16,367 nucleotides of DNA, taken from positions 1-16,367 of the forward strand of contig PNNU01000026.1 in assembly GCA_013824385.1 (NCBI GenBank), written 5' to 3'. The position numbers were made by a program, and so were the translations under genes. This document shows, one piece after another, positions 7,601 through 14,276 of this stretch; within the stretch, counting starts at the first letter, position 1; every line of letters starts with the position of its first letter. The notes under the pieces were generated by a model. The model was not told where the DNA came from and did no database searches. It was given only the letters and a program-made list of their open reading frames with translations. The DNA is from Anaerolinea sp. (GTDB taxonomy: Bacteria > Chloroflexota > Anaerolineae > Anaerolineales > Anaerolineaceae).

Positions 7601-8856
7601 AATTTTAAAATTTCCCAGTGGCCGCGAGCCCGGTTTCCAAGGTGTCTTTCTGAAACCCTGATTGATGTTCGATCTTTTCCAAGAACGTCAAAAGTCAATG
7701 CTTCATCAATCCAATCAATCACTCTGCCGCCGCTGCGGGCCACAGCTCGAACAACATAGCGATCAGGCGCCAAGTTGGGATTAGGCACTAAAACAGAAGC
7801 CATTCCATCCATTCCACTTCCCATATTCAAAACCATGCAATCATCTTCGCTGTCCGTTGTGAAAGCGCACGACCCATCCATGCGCCAGACCTCCACGCTC
7901 AAGCTAAAAGTGTAATTTGGCATCAGACATTTATAACGCAAGTCAAACTTTAATGGTTCCCATATTTGTGCGGAATTGTTTGGGAAAGATAAAGATATCC
8001 TGGTTAATCGGACGGTTTTGCCCTCGCCCGAACGTCTAGGCTTGTTTTCAATTTCCTGCTCTAAAACTTGGTCATCACTGGATTTGAGAACATACCGGCT
8101 TACGGCTTCTCTTGCAGAACCATCGTATAGCATTTGCCCTTCCAATAACAAAATGCCTTTCCAGCATAAAGAGGTGATCGCCTGAAGATTGTGGCTGACA
8201 AATAACACAACTCGGCCTTGTTTAGCTACATCTCCCATCTTCCCTAGGCATTTATTCTGGAACTCCGCATCCCCCACAGCCAGCACCTCATCCACCAGCA
8301 AAATCTCCGGTTCCAGGTGCGCTGCCACAGCAAATGCCAGACGCACATACATCCCGCTGGAATAACGCTTGACAGGGGTGTCAAGAAATCTCTCGATCTC
8401 AGCAAAAGCCACAATCTCATCAAACCTGCGCTCGATTTCGGAGCGCCTCATCCCCAAAATTGCGCCGTTCAGGTAAATATTCTCGCGCCCGGTCAGTTCA
8501 GGGTGAAAGCCTGTACCCACTTCCAACAGGCTGCCTACCCGGCCGCGTAACGCAACTCGCCCCTCCGTCGGCTCCGTAATATGAGAAAGTACCTTCAGCA
8601 ATGTGCTCTTGCCGGCCCCATTCCGCCCTATAATTCCCACCACATCACCTTGCTTGACCTCGAAAGAGATATTCTTCAATGCCCAAATGAAATTGGATTG
8701 CGGATTGCGGATTGCGGATTGCAGATTGCGCAGGTGGCGGAGAGGGCCAATGACTGCTCCCATCAGGCTTTCACGCAATGTCTTGTAGCGCTCCTGTTGA
8801 GCACCAATCCGGTAACGCTTGCCCAGGTTTTCAACCTTGATCGCAATATCACTCAT
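7597..8856 (-). CDS. wzt: ABC transporter ATPase for polysaccharide export, with C-terminal glycan-binding domain
   Basis: ATPase partner of the Wzm permease, exporting lipid-linked polysaccharide. Its 419 residues fit the long Wzt form. ATPase landmarks are Walker A GRNGAGKST (77-85), the signature YSSGMYVRLAF (165-175, the usual Wzt variant of LSGGQ), Walker B ILLVDE (185-190) and H-loop His222. Residues from about 280 onward form a beta-rich domain like Wzt_C, which in E. coli O8/O9a-type systems recognises the capped chain end. An oddity is the segment at residues 43-54 (RNLQSAIRNPQS), encoded by a 7-bp tandem repeat inserted in the linker before the first core ATPase strand. The ATG at 8856 lies 2 bp after the wzm stop with no clear ribosome-binding site of its own, so translation is probably coupled. 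Confidence 0.95.
   Translation of the reverse strand: MSDIAIKVENLGKRYRIGAQQERYKTLRESLMGAVIGPLRHLRNLQSAIRNPQSNFIWALKNISFEVKQGDVVGIIGRNGAGKSTLLKVLSHITEPTEGRVALRGRVGSLLEVGTGFHPELTGRENIYLNGAILGMRRSEIERRFDEIVAFAEIERFLDTPVKRYSSGMYVRLAFAVAAHLEPEILLVDEVLAVGDAEFQNKCLGKMGDVAKQGRVVLFVSHNLQAITSLCWKGILLLEGQMLYDGSAREAVSRYVLKSSDDQVLEQEIENKPRRSGEGKTVRLTRISLSFPNNSAQIWEPLKFDLRYKCLMPNYTFSLSVEVWRMDGSCAFTTDSEDDCMVLNMGSGMDGMASVLVPNPNLAPDRYVVRAVARSGGRVIDWIDEALTFDVLGKDRTSIRVSERHLGNRARGHWEILKL
8695..8729 (-). repeat. Five-copy heptamer tandem repeat inside wzt
   Basis: Plus-strand GGATTGC occurs four times in perfect tandem (8695-8722) and a fifth time as AGATTGC (8723-8729). Because 7 is not a multiple of 3, the units are read in all three frames, giving the peptide RNLQSAIRNPQS. 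Gain or loss of one or two units shifts the wzt frame. The two alternative frames meet a TGA at 8678-8676 or at 8647-8645, both before the Walker A codons. Changes of three units (21 bp) keep the frame. Confidence 0.95.
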
Positions 8857-8858
8857 GG

Positions 8859-9707
8859 CTATACCACGTCCGCGAAGGTCTTTTCCATGCGCCTGAAATA
8901 ATACAAACCGCTGACCAGTAAAACAAAAACAATCACCACCGATATAGCCATAAGCTCGCCCGGCGGGTTGCCGCCCAGCAGCGCCCAGCGGAAGCCCTGG
9001 ATCACACCCGCCAGGGGATTAAGTCCGTAAATTATGCGCCATATACCGGTGGGGATCAATCCCGCCGAGTAGGCCACCGGGGAAGCGTACATCCAGGCCT
9101 GGATGAGAAAGGGGATCATATACTGAACATCGCGATACTGCACATTGAGCGCTGAAAGCCAGAGGCTGACGGCCAAGGCTGTTAACACTGCCAGCAATGC
9201 AAAAAGTGGGATCGTTAAAATCGCCCAAGTCGGCATGATCCGATAGTAAAGCATCAAGCCCAACAAAACAATAAATGAAATTCCAAAATCAACCAGCCCA
9301 GCCGCTACTGCCGACATGGGGATCACCAGGCGCGGAAAATACACCTTGGTGATCAGGTTGCTGTTGCCCACCAGACTGACCCCGGCCCGCTGTAGAGCAC
9401 CTGCGAACAACTGCCAGGGTAACAGGGCAGCGTAGCTGAAGACCGGGTAAGGGATTCCATCCGAGGGTAGTTTGGCAAGCTGGCCAAAGATGACACTAAA
9501 GATCACCATGGTAATCAATGGCTGGAGGACGGCCCAGGCTACTCCCAAGGCCGTCTGCTTATAACGAATCTTGATGTCCCGCAAGGTGAGAAAGTAGAGC
9601 AGTTCACGATAATGCCATAGTTCACCAAGCTTGAGGGATAACCAACCGTGGGTAGGTTCATAGACGTTAAAAGGTAAATCCTTGTTATGAATTTCTTCGA
9701 GGTCCAT
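8859..9707 (-). CDS. wzm: ABC-2 type polysaccharide export permease
   Basis: Integral membrane permease of 282 residues, the normal Wzm length, forming the export channel for an undecaprenyl-linked glycan together with Wzt. The N-terminal cytoplasmic part has LTLRDIKIRYKQTALGVAW (40-58), the amphipathic gate-helix region typical of Wzm/TagG/KpsM-type permeases. Hydrophobic segments follow from about 60, 110, 140, 175, 210 and 255. The extracytoplasmic-side SPVAYSAGLIP and GLNPLAGVIQGFRWALLG motifs near the C-terminus are characteristic. Start: AGGA about 8 bases before the ATG at 9707. It is separated from wzt by only 2 bp. Confidence 0.95.
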   Translation of the reverse strand: MDLEEIHNKDLPFNVYEPTHGWLSLKLGELWHYRELLYFLTLRDIKIRYKQTALGVAWAVLQPLITMVIFSVIFGQLAKLPSDGIPYPVFSYAALLPWQLFAGALQRAGVSLVGNSNLITKVYFPRLVIPMSAVAAGLVDFGISFIVLLGLMLYYRIMPTWAILTIPLFALLAVLTALAVSLWLSALNVQYRDVQYMIPFLIQAWMYASPVAYSAGLIPTGIWRIIYGLNPLAGVIQGFRWALLGGNPPGELMAISVVIVFVLLVSGLYYFRRMEKTFADVV

Positions 9708-9753
9708 CTTTTTTTCCTAGCTCGCTACTATTAATGTATTCCAAGTTAGCCAT

Positions 9754-10623
9754 TCATACTCTTACCCAATTCATATTCTTGACATTGGGCCATCTGGCAG
9801 AACGTACTTCGAGCGTATATGGATCTTGAAGGCATTGAGCAGGAGTTACACTTGGAAGAATATCCGCGGCGATTTCCTTCAAGATGAAAAACGCATTGAA
9901 TCCGTAACGGTTTGTGCCGACCAAGCGGTATCCCTTTTCATCTGCGAGTTTCGTCATAGCGGCCAGAGACGCACTGTGATAATCATGTGTTGTAATCACG
10001 AAGTTAGGATCATAAGGTACTGTGAGTGCATCATCAGCGGCAATTACGTTGTGAGTTTCACAAACAACCACTCTAGGGCGAATCCGCTGAATAGCTTTCC
10101 ATACCCAATAGTCCATTCCATCAATGTCGAGTGACAATAGGTCTATGTCTCCAGCGACGCCAGCTTTGCAAATTACATCGTCCACGTTCTCTGCAGTAAT
10201 CCACGCATGAGTGAACTTTGGGGGATACAAAAACGTGTCTTTCGCATTGCGAAAGAAAACCCGCCCCCGCTCAACATTATTCTCGTTTCCGTCAAAGAGA
10301 TAACCCCACCACCCGTGATTCAAAATTAAATTAGTACTCATACATTCGATCCCATTTCCCGCACAAATTTCTATTGTTTTCTTGTTCGTTGTCCCGATTA
10401 GCGCGAAAATGAAGAGTAATATACCATCTTCTTCAAATTGTGAGTGGCAACGGAAACCCACATCTGAGAAGCTTGGGACTATTCCTCGAGATGCCATATC
10501 TCTCCAAGTGTGGTACAAAACCAACTGTGCTTCTTTTGAAGAACTGTGATCAAGGTCACGCTTGAGATCTCCGAATAACGCGTTTCCAATTTTACCCAAA
10601 ACTCTACGTATTGATGTATGCAT
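9754..10623 (-). CDS. FkbM-like SAM-dependent methyltransferase family protein
   Basis: A 289-residue soluble protein with a Rossmann-type SAM site. SQFEEDGILLFIFALIGT (61-78) leads into motif I IEICAGNGIE (84-93). DG at 111-112 closes the second strand, and DLLSLDIDGMDYWVW (161-175) is the acidic fourth-strand motif. The combination is like FkbM/Methyltransf_21 relatives that are common in glycan loci. Some of these are annotated only as hypothetical, so methyl transfer is likely but not proven. Start: AAGGA 7 bases before the ATG at 10623 in a purine-rich leader. It would methylate a sugar hydroxyl or another substituent. Its position just before wzm/wzt makes chain-end modification attractive, which is inference. 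Confidence 0.72.
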   Translation of the reverse strand: MHTSIRRVLGKIGNALFGDLKRDLDHSSSKEAQLVLYHTWRDMASRGIVPSFSDVGFRCHSQFEEDGILLFIFALIGTTNKKTIEICAGNGIECMSTNLILNHGWWGYLFDGNENNVERGRVFFRNAKDTFLYPPKFTHAWITAENVDDVICKAGVAGDIDLLSLDIDGMDYWVWKAIQRIRPRVVVCETHNVIAADDALTVPYDPNFVITTHDYHSASLAAMTKLADEKGYRLVGTNRYGFNAFFILKEIAADILPSVTPAQCLQDPYTLEVRSARWPNVKNMNWVRV

Positions 10624-10767
10624 GTTAATTTCCTTCTCCTTCTATGGCTCAACGGACACGGCGGGACGGGCAAGATTCTCTTGCGTTATCGCGCCATTTT
10701 TGGCAAAACGCCTGATCGCGATAAGAATCTGAAGGGGAACCATCGCCAAGCAGTGGTACTTCCTAGT
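10624..10767. repeat. 144-bp gap with imperfect hairpin
   Basis: The space between the methyltransferase and the FkbM-like gene has no gene. It contains an inverted repeat TTATCGCG (10686-10693) / CGCGATAA (10717-10724) with a 23-base spacer. The arms extend outward to AGATTCT (10674-10680, after a 6-base bulge) and AGAATCT (10724-10730). It looks like a dispersed intergenic hairpin element rather than a terminator, since no T-run follows on either strand. Confidence 0.45.
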
Positions 10768-11538
10768 TTATCTGGCAACCGCCCACACATTCCAACTGCT
10801 TTCATCAGGCGCCATTTCCCAATTATTAAAGGAACGCATGGCTACCAATTCTAATCCTGCCTGTTGCATAAACAGGGCTAATTCTTGAGCAAAGAAATAA
10901 CGCATCTGGTGTCTCTCTTCGCTTTCGCTCACCACCTGCCGCCCGGTAATCCGCCAGACATTGTAATGAATGGTTGCCAGATGACAGTATACATCCAGTG
11001 ATCCCGAGGCAGCTCGAATGGCCTTACCATCCTCAGTAGGGATAACCTTAACTCGATCGCTCGGACGAATTGCTAAAACTGCTGGGCCATACCAGACATC
11101 GAAGATGAATAGTCCGTCCGGTTTGAGGTGTTTGCGCACGGTGCGGAGGGCGGCAAGCACATCTTCGTTGGTTAATTGGTAGCCCAATACAGCGAACATC
11201 ATCAAGACGGCGTCAAATTGATTTCCCAAATCAACACTGCGGACATCTCCCTGTGAAAAAACGCTAGGATATTTTGTTGTTTCTTTTTGTGCTTTTTCAA
11301 CAGCATGAGACAACATGTTTTCAGATAAGTCCACGCCATGCACTTGATATCCACGCCGGGCTAGAGGAATGGAATGATTTCCTGTGCCGCAGCCTAAATC
11401 CAAGATGGTTCGAACGGGTTCTTTGCTGTACCGCTGGAAAGCCTGTTCAAGCAAGTCACATTCGGATTCATAATCCTTGTCTTTATAAAGGAGATCGTAC
11501 TGATCTGCATATGCCTGTTTGAAAACAGCGTCACTCAT
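10768..11538 (-). CDS. Class I SAM-dependent methyltransferase
   Basis: Soluble methyltransferase of 256 residues. Motif I is LDLGCGTGNHSIPLA (46-60), the ribose-binding acid is Asp70 in VHGVDLSENM, and Asp98 in QGDVRSV is the adenine-side acid. The opening YADQYDLLYKDKDYESECDL (10-29) and the later MMFAVLGY, KHLKPDGLFIFDVW and MRYFFAQELALFMQQAG pattern resemble the sugar N,N-dimethyltransferases TylM1/DesVI. With an aminotransferase gene nearby, methylation of an amino sugar is plausible, but other sugar or small-molecule substrates are possible. Start: AAAGGA about 6 bases before the ATG at 11538. The ATG overlaps the stop of the upstream DegT relic (ATGA), so the methyltransferase was probably once coupled to that lost aminotransferase. 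Confidence 0.87.
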   Translation of the reverse strand: MSDAVFKQAYADQYDLLYKDKDYESECDLLEQAFQRYSKEPVRTILDLGCGTGNHSIPLARRGYQVHGVDLSENMLSHAVEKAQKETTKYPSVFSQGDVRSVDLGNQFDAVLMMFAVLGYQLTNEDVLAALRTVRKHLKPDGLFIFDVWYGPAVLAIRPSDRVKVIPTEDGKAIRAASGSLDVYCHLATIHYNVWRITGRQVVSESEERHQMRYFFAQELALFMQQAGLELVAMRSFNNWEMAPDESSWNVWAVAR

Positions 11539-11702
11539 AACAAATCCTTTCTCACCTCATTGCAGACTTCTTCCAACTACGCCTCTGTAAAAGCCTGTCC
11601 GGACGGCAGGTAAAGCCCCTGTTTGGCGATGCTCACCATGCCATAATTTTCTGGTGAAAACAATCTTCCTAGATAATCAACAGGGTTATGGTAGTATTCC
11701 GC
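11535..11702 (-). pseudogene. 3' relic of a second DegT-family aminotransferase
   Basis: Between the GT2 stop and the methyltransferase, one minus-strand frame reads SIAKQGLYLPSGQAFTEA, then an in-frame TAG, then LEEVCNEVRKDLL and TGA. The intact aminotransferase in this window ends RIAKQGLYLPSGLALTDA, Q, MEETCKAVRKILS. The relic matches nearly residue for residue, and the TAG replaces a CAG (Gln). Similarity starts around LFSPENYG, against LFKGEHYP in the intact gene. Nothing upstream of about codon 10 of the relic is recognisable and the rest of the gene is gone. The two copies are clearly diverged at DNA level, so this is not a fresh duplication. The TGA overlaps the methyltransferase ATG. 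Confidence 0.88.
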
Positions 11703-12650
11703 TTACTTACCATATGGGATCGGCTTGATACTCCTGGCCACTCCAACCTTTGGTTTTCGTCGGCGGGGATAATAAAATACCTCGCGGAGCTGTGGCGTGA
11801 GGGCGCCCGCTTCGCGATATCCCATGCGTGTGCCATGGAATTGCATATAGCGAAACCAAAATATTGAAGTGAGGTTCCTCCACAATACGCGCTCGCGCGC
11901 CGCATGCCATAGATCGTTAATAATGTTCATCCCTGTCAAACGCGCAAAATCATACAAATTGAAATGCGCTTCAGCGTAAATTTGCTTGAACGCCATTGCC
12001 TCACGGCGGTAACGGTTATAAACGTCGCGCGGCGTCTCGTTATGCACATGTATAACCTCCGCCTCAGACATATACGCGATAATATACCCCTCCTTCTTTG
12101 CCCACTGCGCCCATGCCAGATCCTCCAGACCTGTTAGAGTCTCGCTATAGTGATTCTCTTCCCATAAGCTTTTTCGGATGGCAGCATTGGCATTATTGCA
12201 AAAGGTAGTTTCCTGTCTCGACTCGCTTACATTGGGATACCATTGGTGAAAAATTTGTTGTTCAGAAAATCTCGCAGATTCGGGTCCGCTTTGCTTGCCG
12301 TAGGTCAATCCAATTTGCGGATCTTCAAATGGGCGAAGCAGGGTCTCCAGCCAGTCAGGATAGACAGGATAAACATGCGCGCTGGCAATGACAACCAACT
12401 CATGCGCCGCGGCGCGTACCCCAAAGTTGAGCGACCGTCCGAAAGTAAATTCTTCGGGGGCAATCCTTATGATCCGCGCACCGAAAGATCTAGCTACGGA
12501 AACAGTATTATCGGTCGAGCCAGAATCTACGAGGATAATCTCCGTGTCTTTGACAGTTTGACGTTGAATCCCCTCCAGCAAACACCCGATATGTTTCTCT
12601 TCATTATAGGCTCGAATGACAACCGAGCAGTTAATGTTTGTGGGGCTCAT
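11703..12650 (-). CDS. GT2-family glycosyltransferase
   Basis: GT-A fold transferase of 315 residues, similar in layout to rhamnosyltransferase-type GT2 enzymes. The nucleotide-binding start is VVIRAYNEEKHIGCLLEGI (10-28), followed by EIILVDSGSTDNT (37-49). The metal-binding region reads VIASAHVYP (87-95), where many relatives have an Asp-x-Asp/SxD motif, so the usual second acid is a His here. CNNANAAIRKSLWE (151-164) and GLEDLAWAQWA (174-184), which contains the catalytic ED pair (176-177), are well conserved. No membrane anchor is seen. The ATG at 12650 lies 23 bp after the aminotransferase stop, with GGTGAT a few bases before it. It probably adds an early sugar or branches the chain; donor unknown. 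Confidence 0.9.
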   Translation of the reverse strand: MSPTNINCSVVIRAYNEEKHIGCLLEGIQRQTVKDTEIILVDSGSTDNTVSVARSFGARIIRIAPEEFTFGRSLNFGVRAAAHELVVIASAHVYPVYPDWLETLLRPFEDPQIGLTYGKQSGPESARFSEQQIFHQWYPNVSESRQETTFCNNANAAIRKSLWEENHYSETLTGLEDLAWAQWAKKEGYIIAYMSEAEVIHVHNETPRDVYNRYRREAMAFKQIYAEAHFNLYDFARLTGMNIINDLWHAARERVLWRNLTSIFWFRYMQFHGTRMGYREAGALTPQLREVFYYPRRRKPKVGVARSIKPIPYGK

Positions 12651-12673
12651 GGGATCACCAGAGGCAGATATGC

Positions 12674-13807
12674 TCAGGATAAGATCTTTCTCACTGCCTT
12701 GCAGGTTTCTTCCATCTGTGCATCAGTCAAAGCCAAGCCAGACGGGAGATAAAGCCCTTGTTTGGCGATGCGTTCAGCGATGGGATAATGCTCGCCTTTG
12801 AACAAACCGCGCTCCCAAAAGACGGGTTGTTCGTGCATACCGAGGAAGAAGGGGCGCGTCTGCACGCCCAGTGCCTCCAGGCGGCAGGCAAATTCCACCG
12901 CGTCCATGCCTCTGGATTCATCGAGCACCAGCCCATACATCCAATAGACTTGCTTCGCCCATGATTCTTCGACGGGCAATTGCGTACCTGGGATGCCCTG
13001 CAGGCGTTCCGTGTACGCCGCTCCCATCCAGCGCTTTTTTGCGATGATTTGTTCGAAGCGCTCCAGTTGCGCCAGCCCCAGCGCGGCCTGCATGTTGGTC
13101 ATGCGATAGTTGTAGCCAAGTTCTGTGTGATAAAAACGCTTCTCAGGTCGGAAACACAGGTTTCGCAGACTGCGCGCCCTTTCGGCATAGACCGGATCGC
13201 TGGTCAGCACCATGCCGCCCTCGCCAGTGGTAATGAGTTTGTTGGCATAGAAACTGAAGGCGCTGATGTGCCCCATGCCGCCGCAACGCTTCCAGGATGG
13301 ACTTGCACCATTTCTGCCACTGAGGTATTCAGCTCCGTGCACTTCGGCGGCATCTTCAACCACCACGAGGTTGTGCTTTTTCGTAAGCTCCAGCAACGGG
13401 TCCATATCCACCGGGTGGCCGTAGATATGAACCGGCATGATGGCACGTGTCCGGTTGGTGATCCTAGCCTCTACCTGTGACATGTCCATGCACCAGGTGC
13501 GAGGATCGCTATCCACCAGTACAGGCACGAGGCCGCGCTCCACGATGGCCAGCGCGCAGGAAATGATGGTGAAAGAAGGCATGATGACTTCGTCGCCGGG
13601 CTTCAGCTCGAGGCAGCCAACTGCCACCTGCAAAGCAGTTGTGCCATTGCTGACCGCGATACCATATTTCATCCCACAATAGGCAGCCCACTTCGCCTCG
13701 AACTCCTCGATAAATCGCCCGGCGGAAGAGATCCAACCAGTGCGGATGCATTCTGTCACGTATTCGAGCTCACGCTCGCCTAGCAAAGGCTCGTTTACCG
13801 GGATCAT
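12674..13807 (-). CDS. DegT/DnrJ/EryC1 sugar aminotransferase, perosamine-synthase-like
   Basis: PLP-dependent aminotransferase that converts a 4-keto (or 3-keto) NDP-sugar into an amino sugar. Its 377 residues are normal for the family. The N-terminus MIPVNEPLLGERELEYVTEC with TGWISSAGRFIEEFE (23-37) closely follows GDP-perosamine synthase (RfbE/Per). NGTTAL (54-59) and EDAAEVHGAE (151-160) surround the cofactor; the internal-aldimine lysine is Lys190 in FYANKLITTGEGG. A loop at about 161-181 is several residues longer than in the relatives I recall. It starts 1 bp after the cupin stop and is visibly GC-richer than its neighbours. No GDP-mannose 4,6-dehydratase is present in the window, so the donor nucleotide is not confirmed. 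Confidence 0.9.
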   Translation of the reverse strand: MIPVNEPLLGERELEYVTECIRTGWISSAGRFIEEFEAKWAAYCGMKYGIAVSNGTTALQVAVGCLELKPGDEVIMPSFTIISCALAIVERGLVPVLVDSDPRTWCMDMSQVEARITNRTRAIMPVHIYGHPVDMDPLLELTKKHNLVVVEDAAEVHGAEYLSGRNGASPSWKRCGGMGHISAFSFYANKLITTGEGGMVLTSDPVYAERARSLRNLCFRPEKRFYHTELGYNYRMTNMQAALGLAQLERFEQIIAKKRWMGAAYTERLQGIPGTQLPVEESWAKQVYWMYGLVLDESRGMDAVEFACRLEALGVQTRPFFLGMHEQPVFWERGLFKGEHYPIAERIAKQGLYLPSGLALTDAQMEETCKAVRKILS

Positions 13808-13808
13808 G

Positions 13809-14273
13809 TTAGAAATGCTCCTTTTCTGTCACTGGCAGGAAGGGTCCCTGTTTTACTTCAAGGAAAATCGTGTCCTCCAACATACGGAAACCATGTCCCC
13901 CGCCTACCATGAGCATTACATCGCCTGTTCTTAGTTCATGAGTAGAGACTAATTCGCGATCATCGTTATATATATCCATCAAGCAATGCCCCTGTCGAAC
14001 AATTAATACTTCTGAGGTGCCAATCAGGTGTCTTTCCAGAGGTAGATGCAAATGCCGCTTGACTTCCCCACCTGCCGGGTAAACTACAAAACCCACTTGT
14101 TGTTTAAACTCCGGTGGCGTGATAAAAGTAGTTTGGTCAGGTAACGGATTTGGCCGAATGATATATACCAGGGGTTGATCATTCCAATTAATTATTTCAC
14201 ATAGCTGTGATTGCATAAGCCTGCGTCCTTTCGTATCCTGAATCGCCGCCTCACTCCATACTTCTAAGTGCAC
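13809..14273 (-). CDS. Small cupin-fold protein, function unknown
   Basis: Up to 154 residues, apparently starting at GTG (14273), with a single cupin domain. The first metal-type motif region holds GGEVKRHLHLPLERHLIGTSE (split near residue 79); the second half has TGDVMLMVGGGHGF, and the protein ends with FLEVKQGPF. I recall small cupins of this EVKQGP type recurring beside sugar aminotransferases in polysaccharide loci, usually annotated as hypothetical. It is not a clear FdtA-type 3,4-ketoisomerase or RmlC epimerase by motif. The GTG has no good ribosome-binding site, while Met20 (ATG at 14216) has AAGGA 9 bases upstream, so a 135-residue product is quite possible. It is 3 bp from the TPR gene and 1 bp from the aminotransferase. 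A role on the aminotransferase pathway is inferred from this coupling. Confidence 0.78.
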   Translation of the reverse strand: MHLEVWSEAAIQDTKGRRLMQSQLCEIINWNDQPLVYIIRPNPLPDQTTFITPPEFKQQVGFVVYPAGGEVKRHLHLPLERHLIGTSEVLIVRQGHCLMDIYNDDRELVSTHELRTGDVMLMVGGGHGFRMLEDTIFLEVKQGPFLPVTEKEHF

Positions 14274-14276
14274 ACA

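Noticed and set aside
12980..13480. 166-codon plus-strand ORF opposite the DegT gene
   Set aside because: It is an antisense shadow of a strongly conserved aminotransferase in a GC-rich gene, where long antisense frames are expected.
13809..14273. Calling the cupin FdtA or RmlC
   Set aside because: The His/Glu spacing and the EVKQGP ending do not fit the motifs of those enzymes as I know them.
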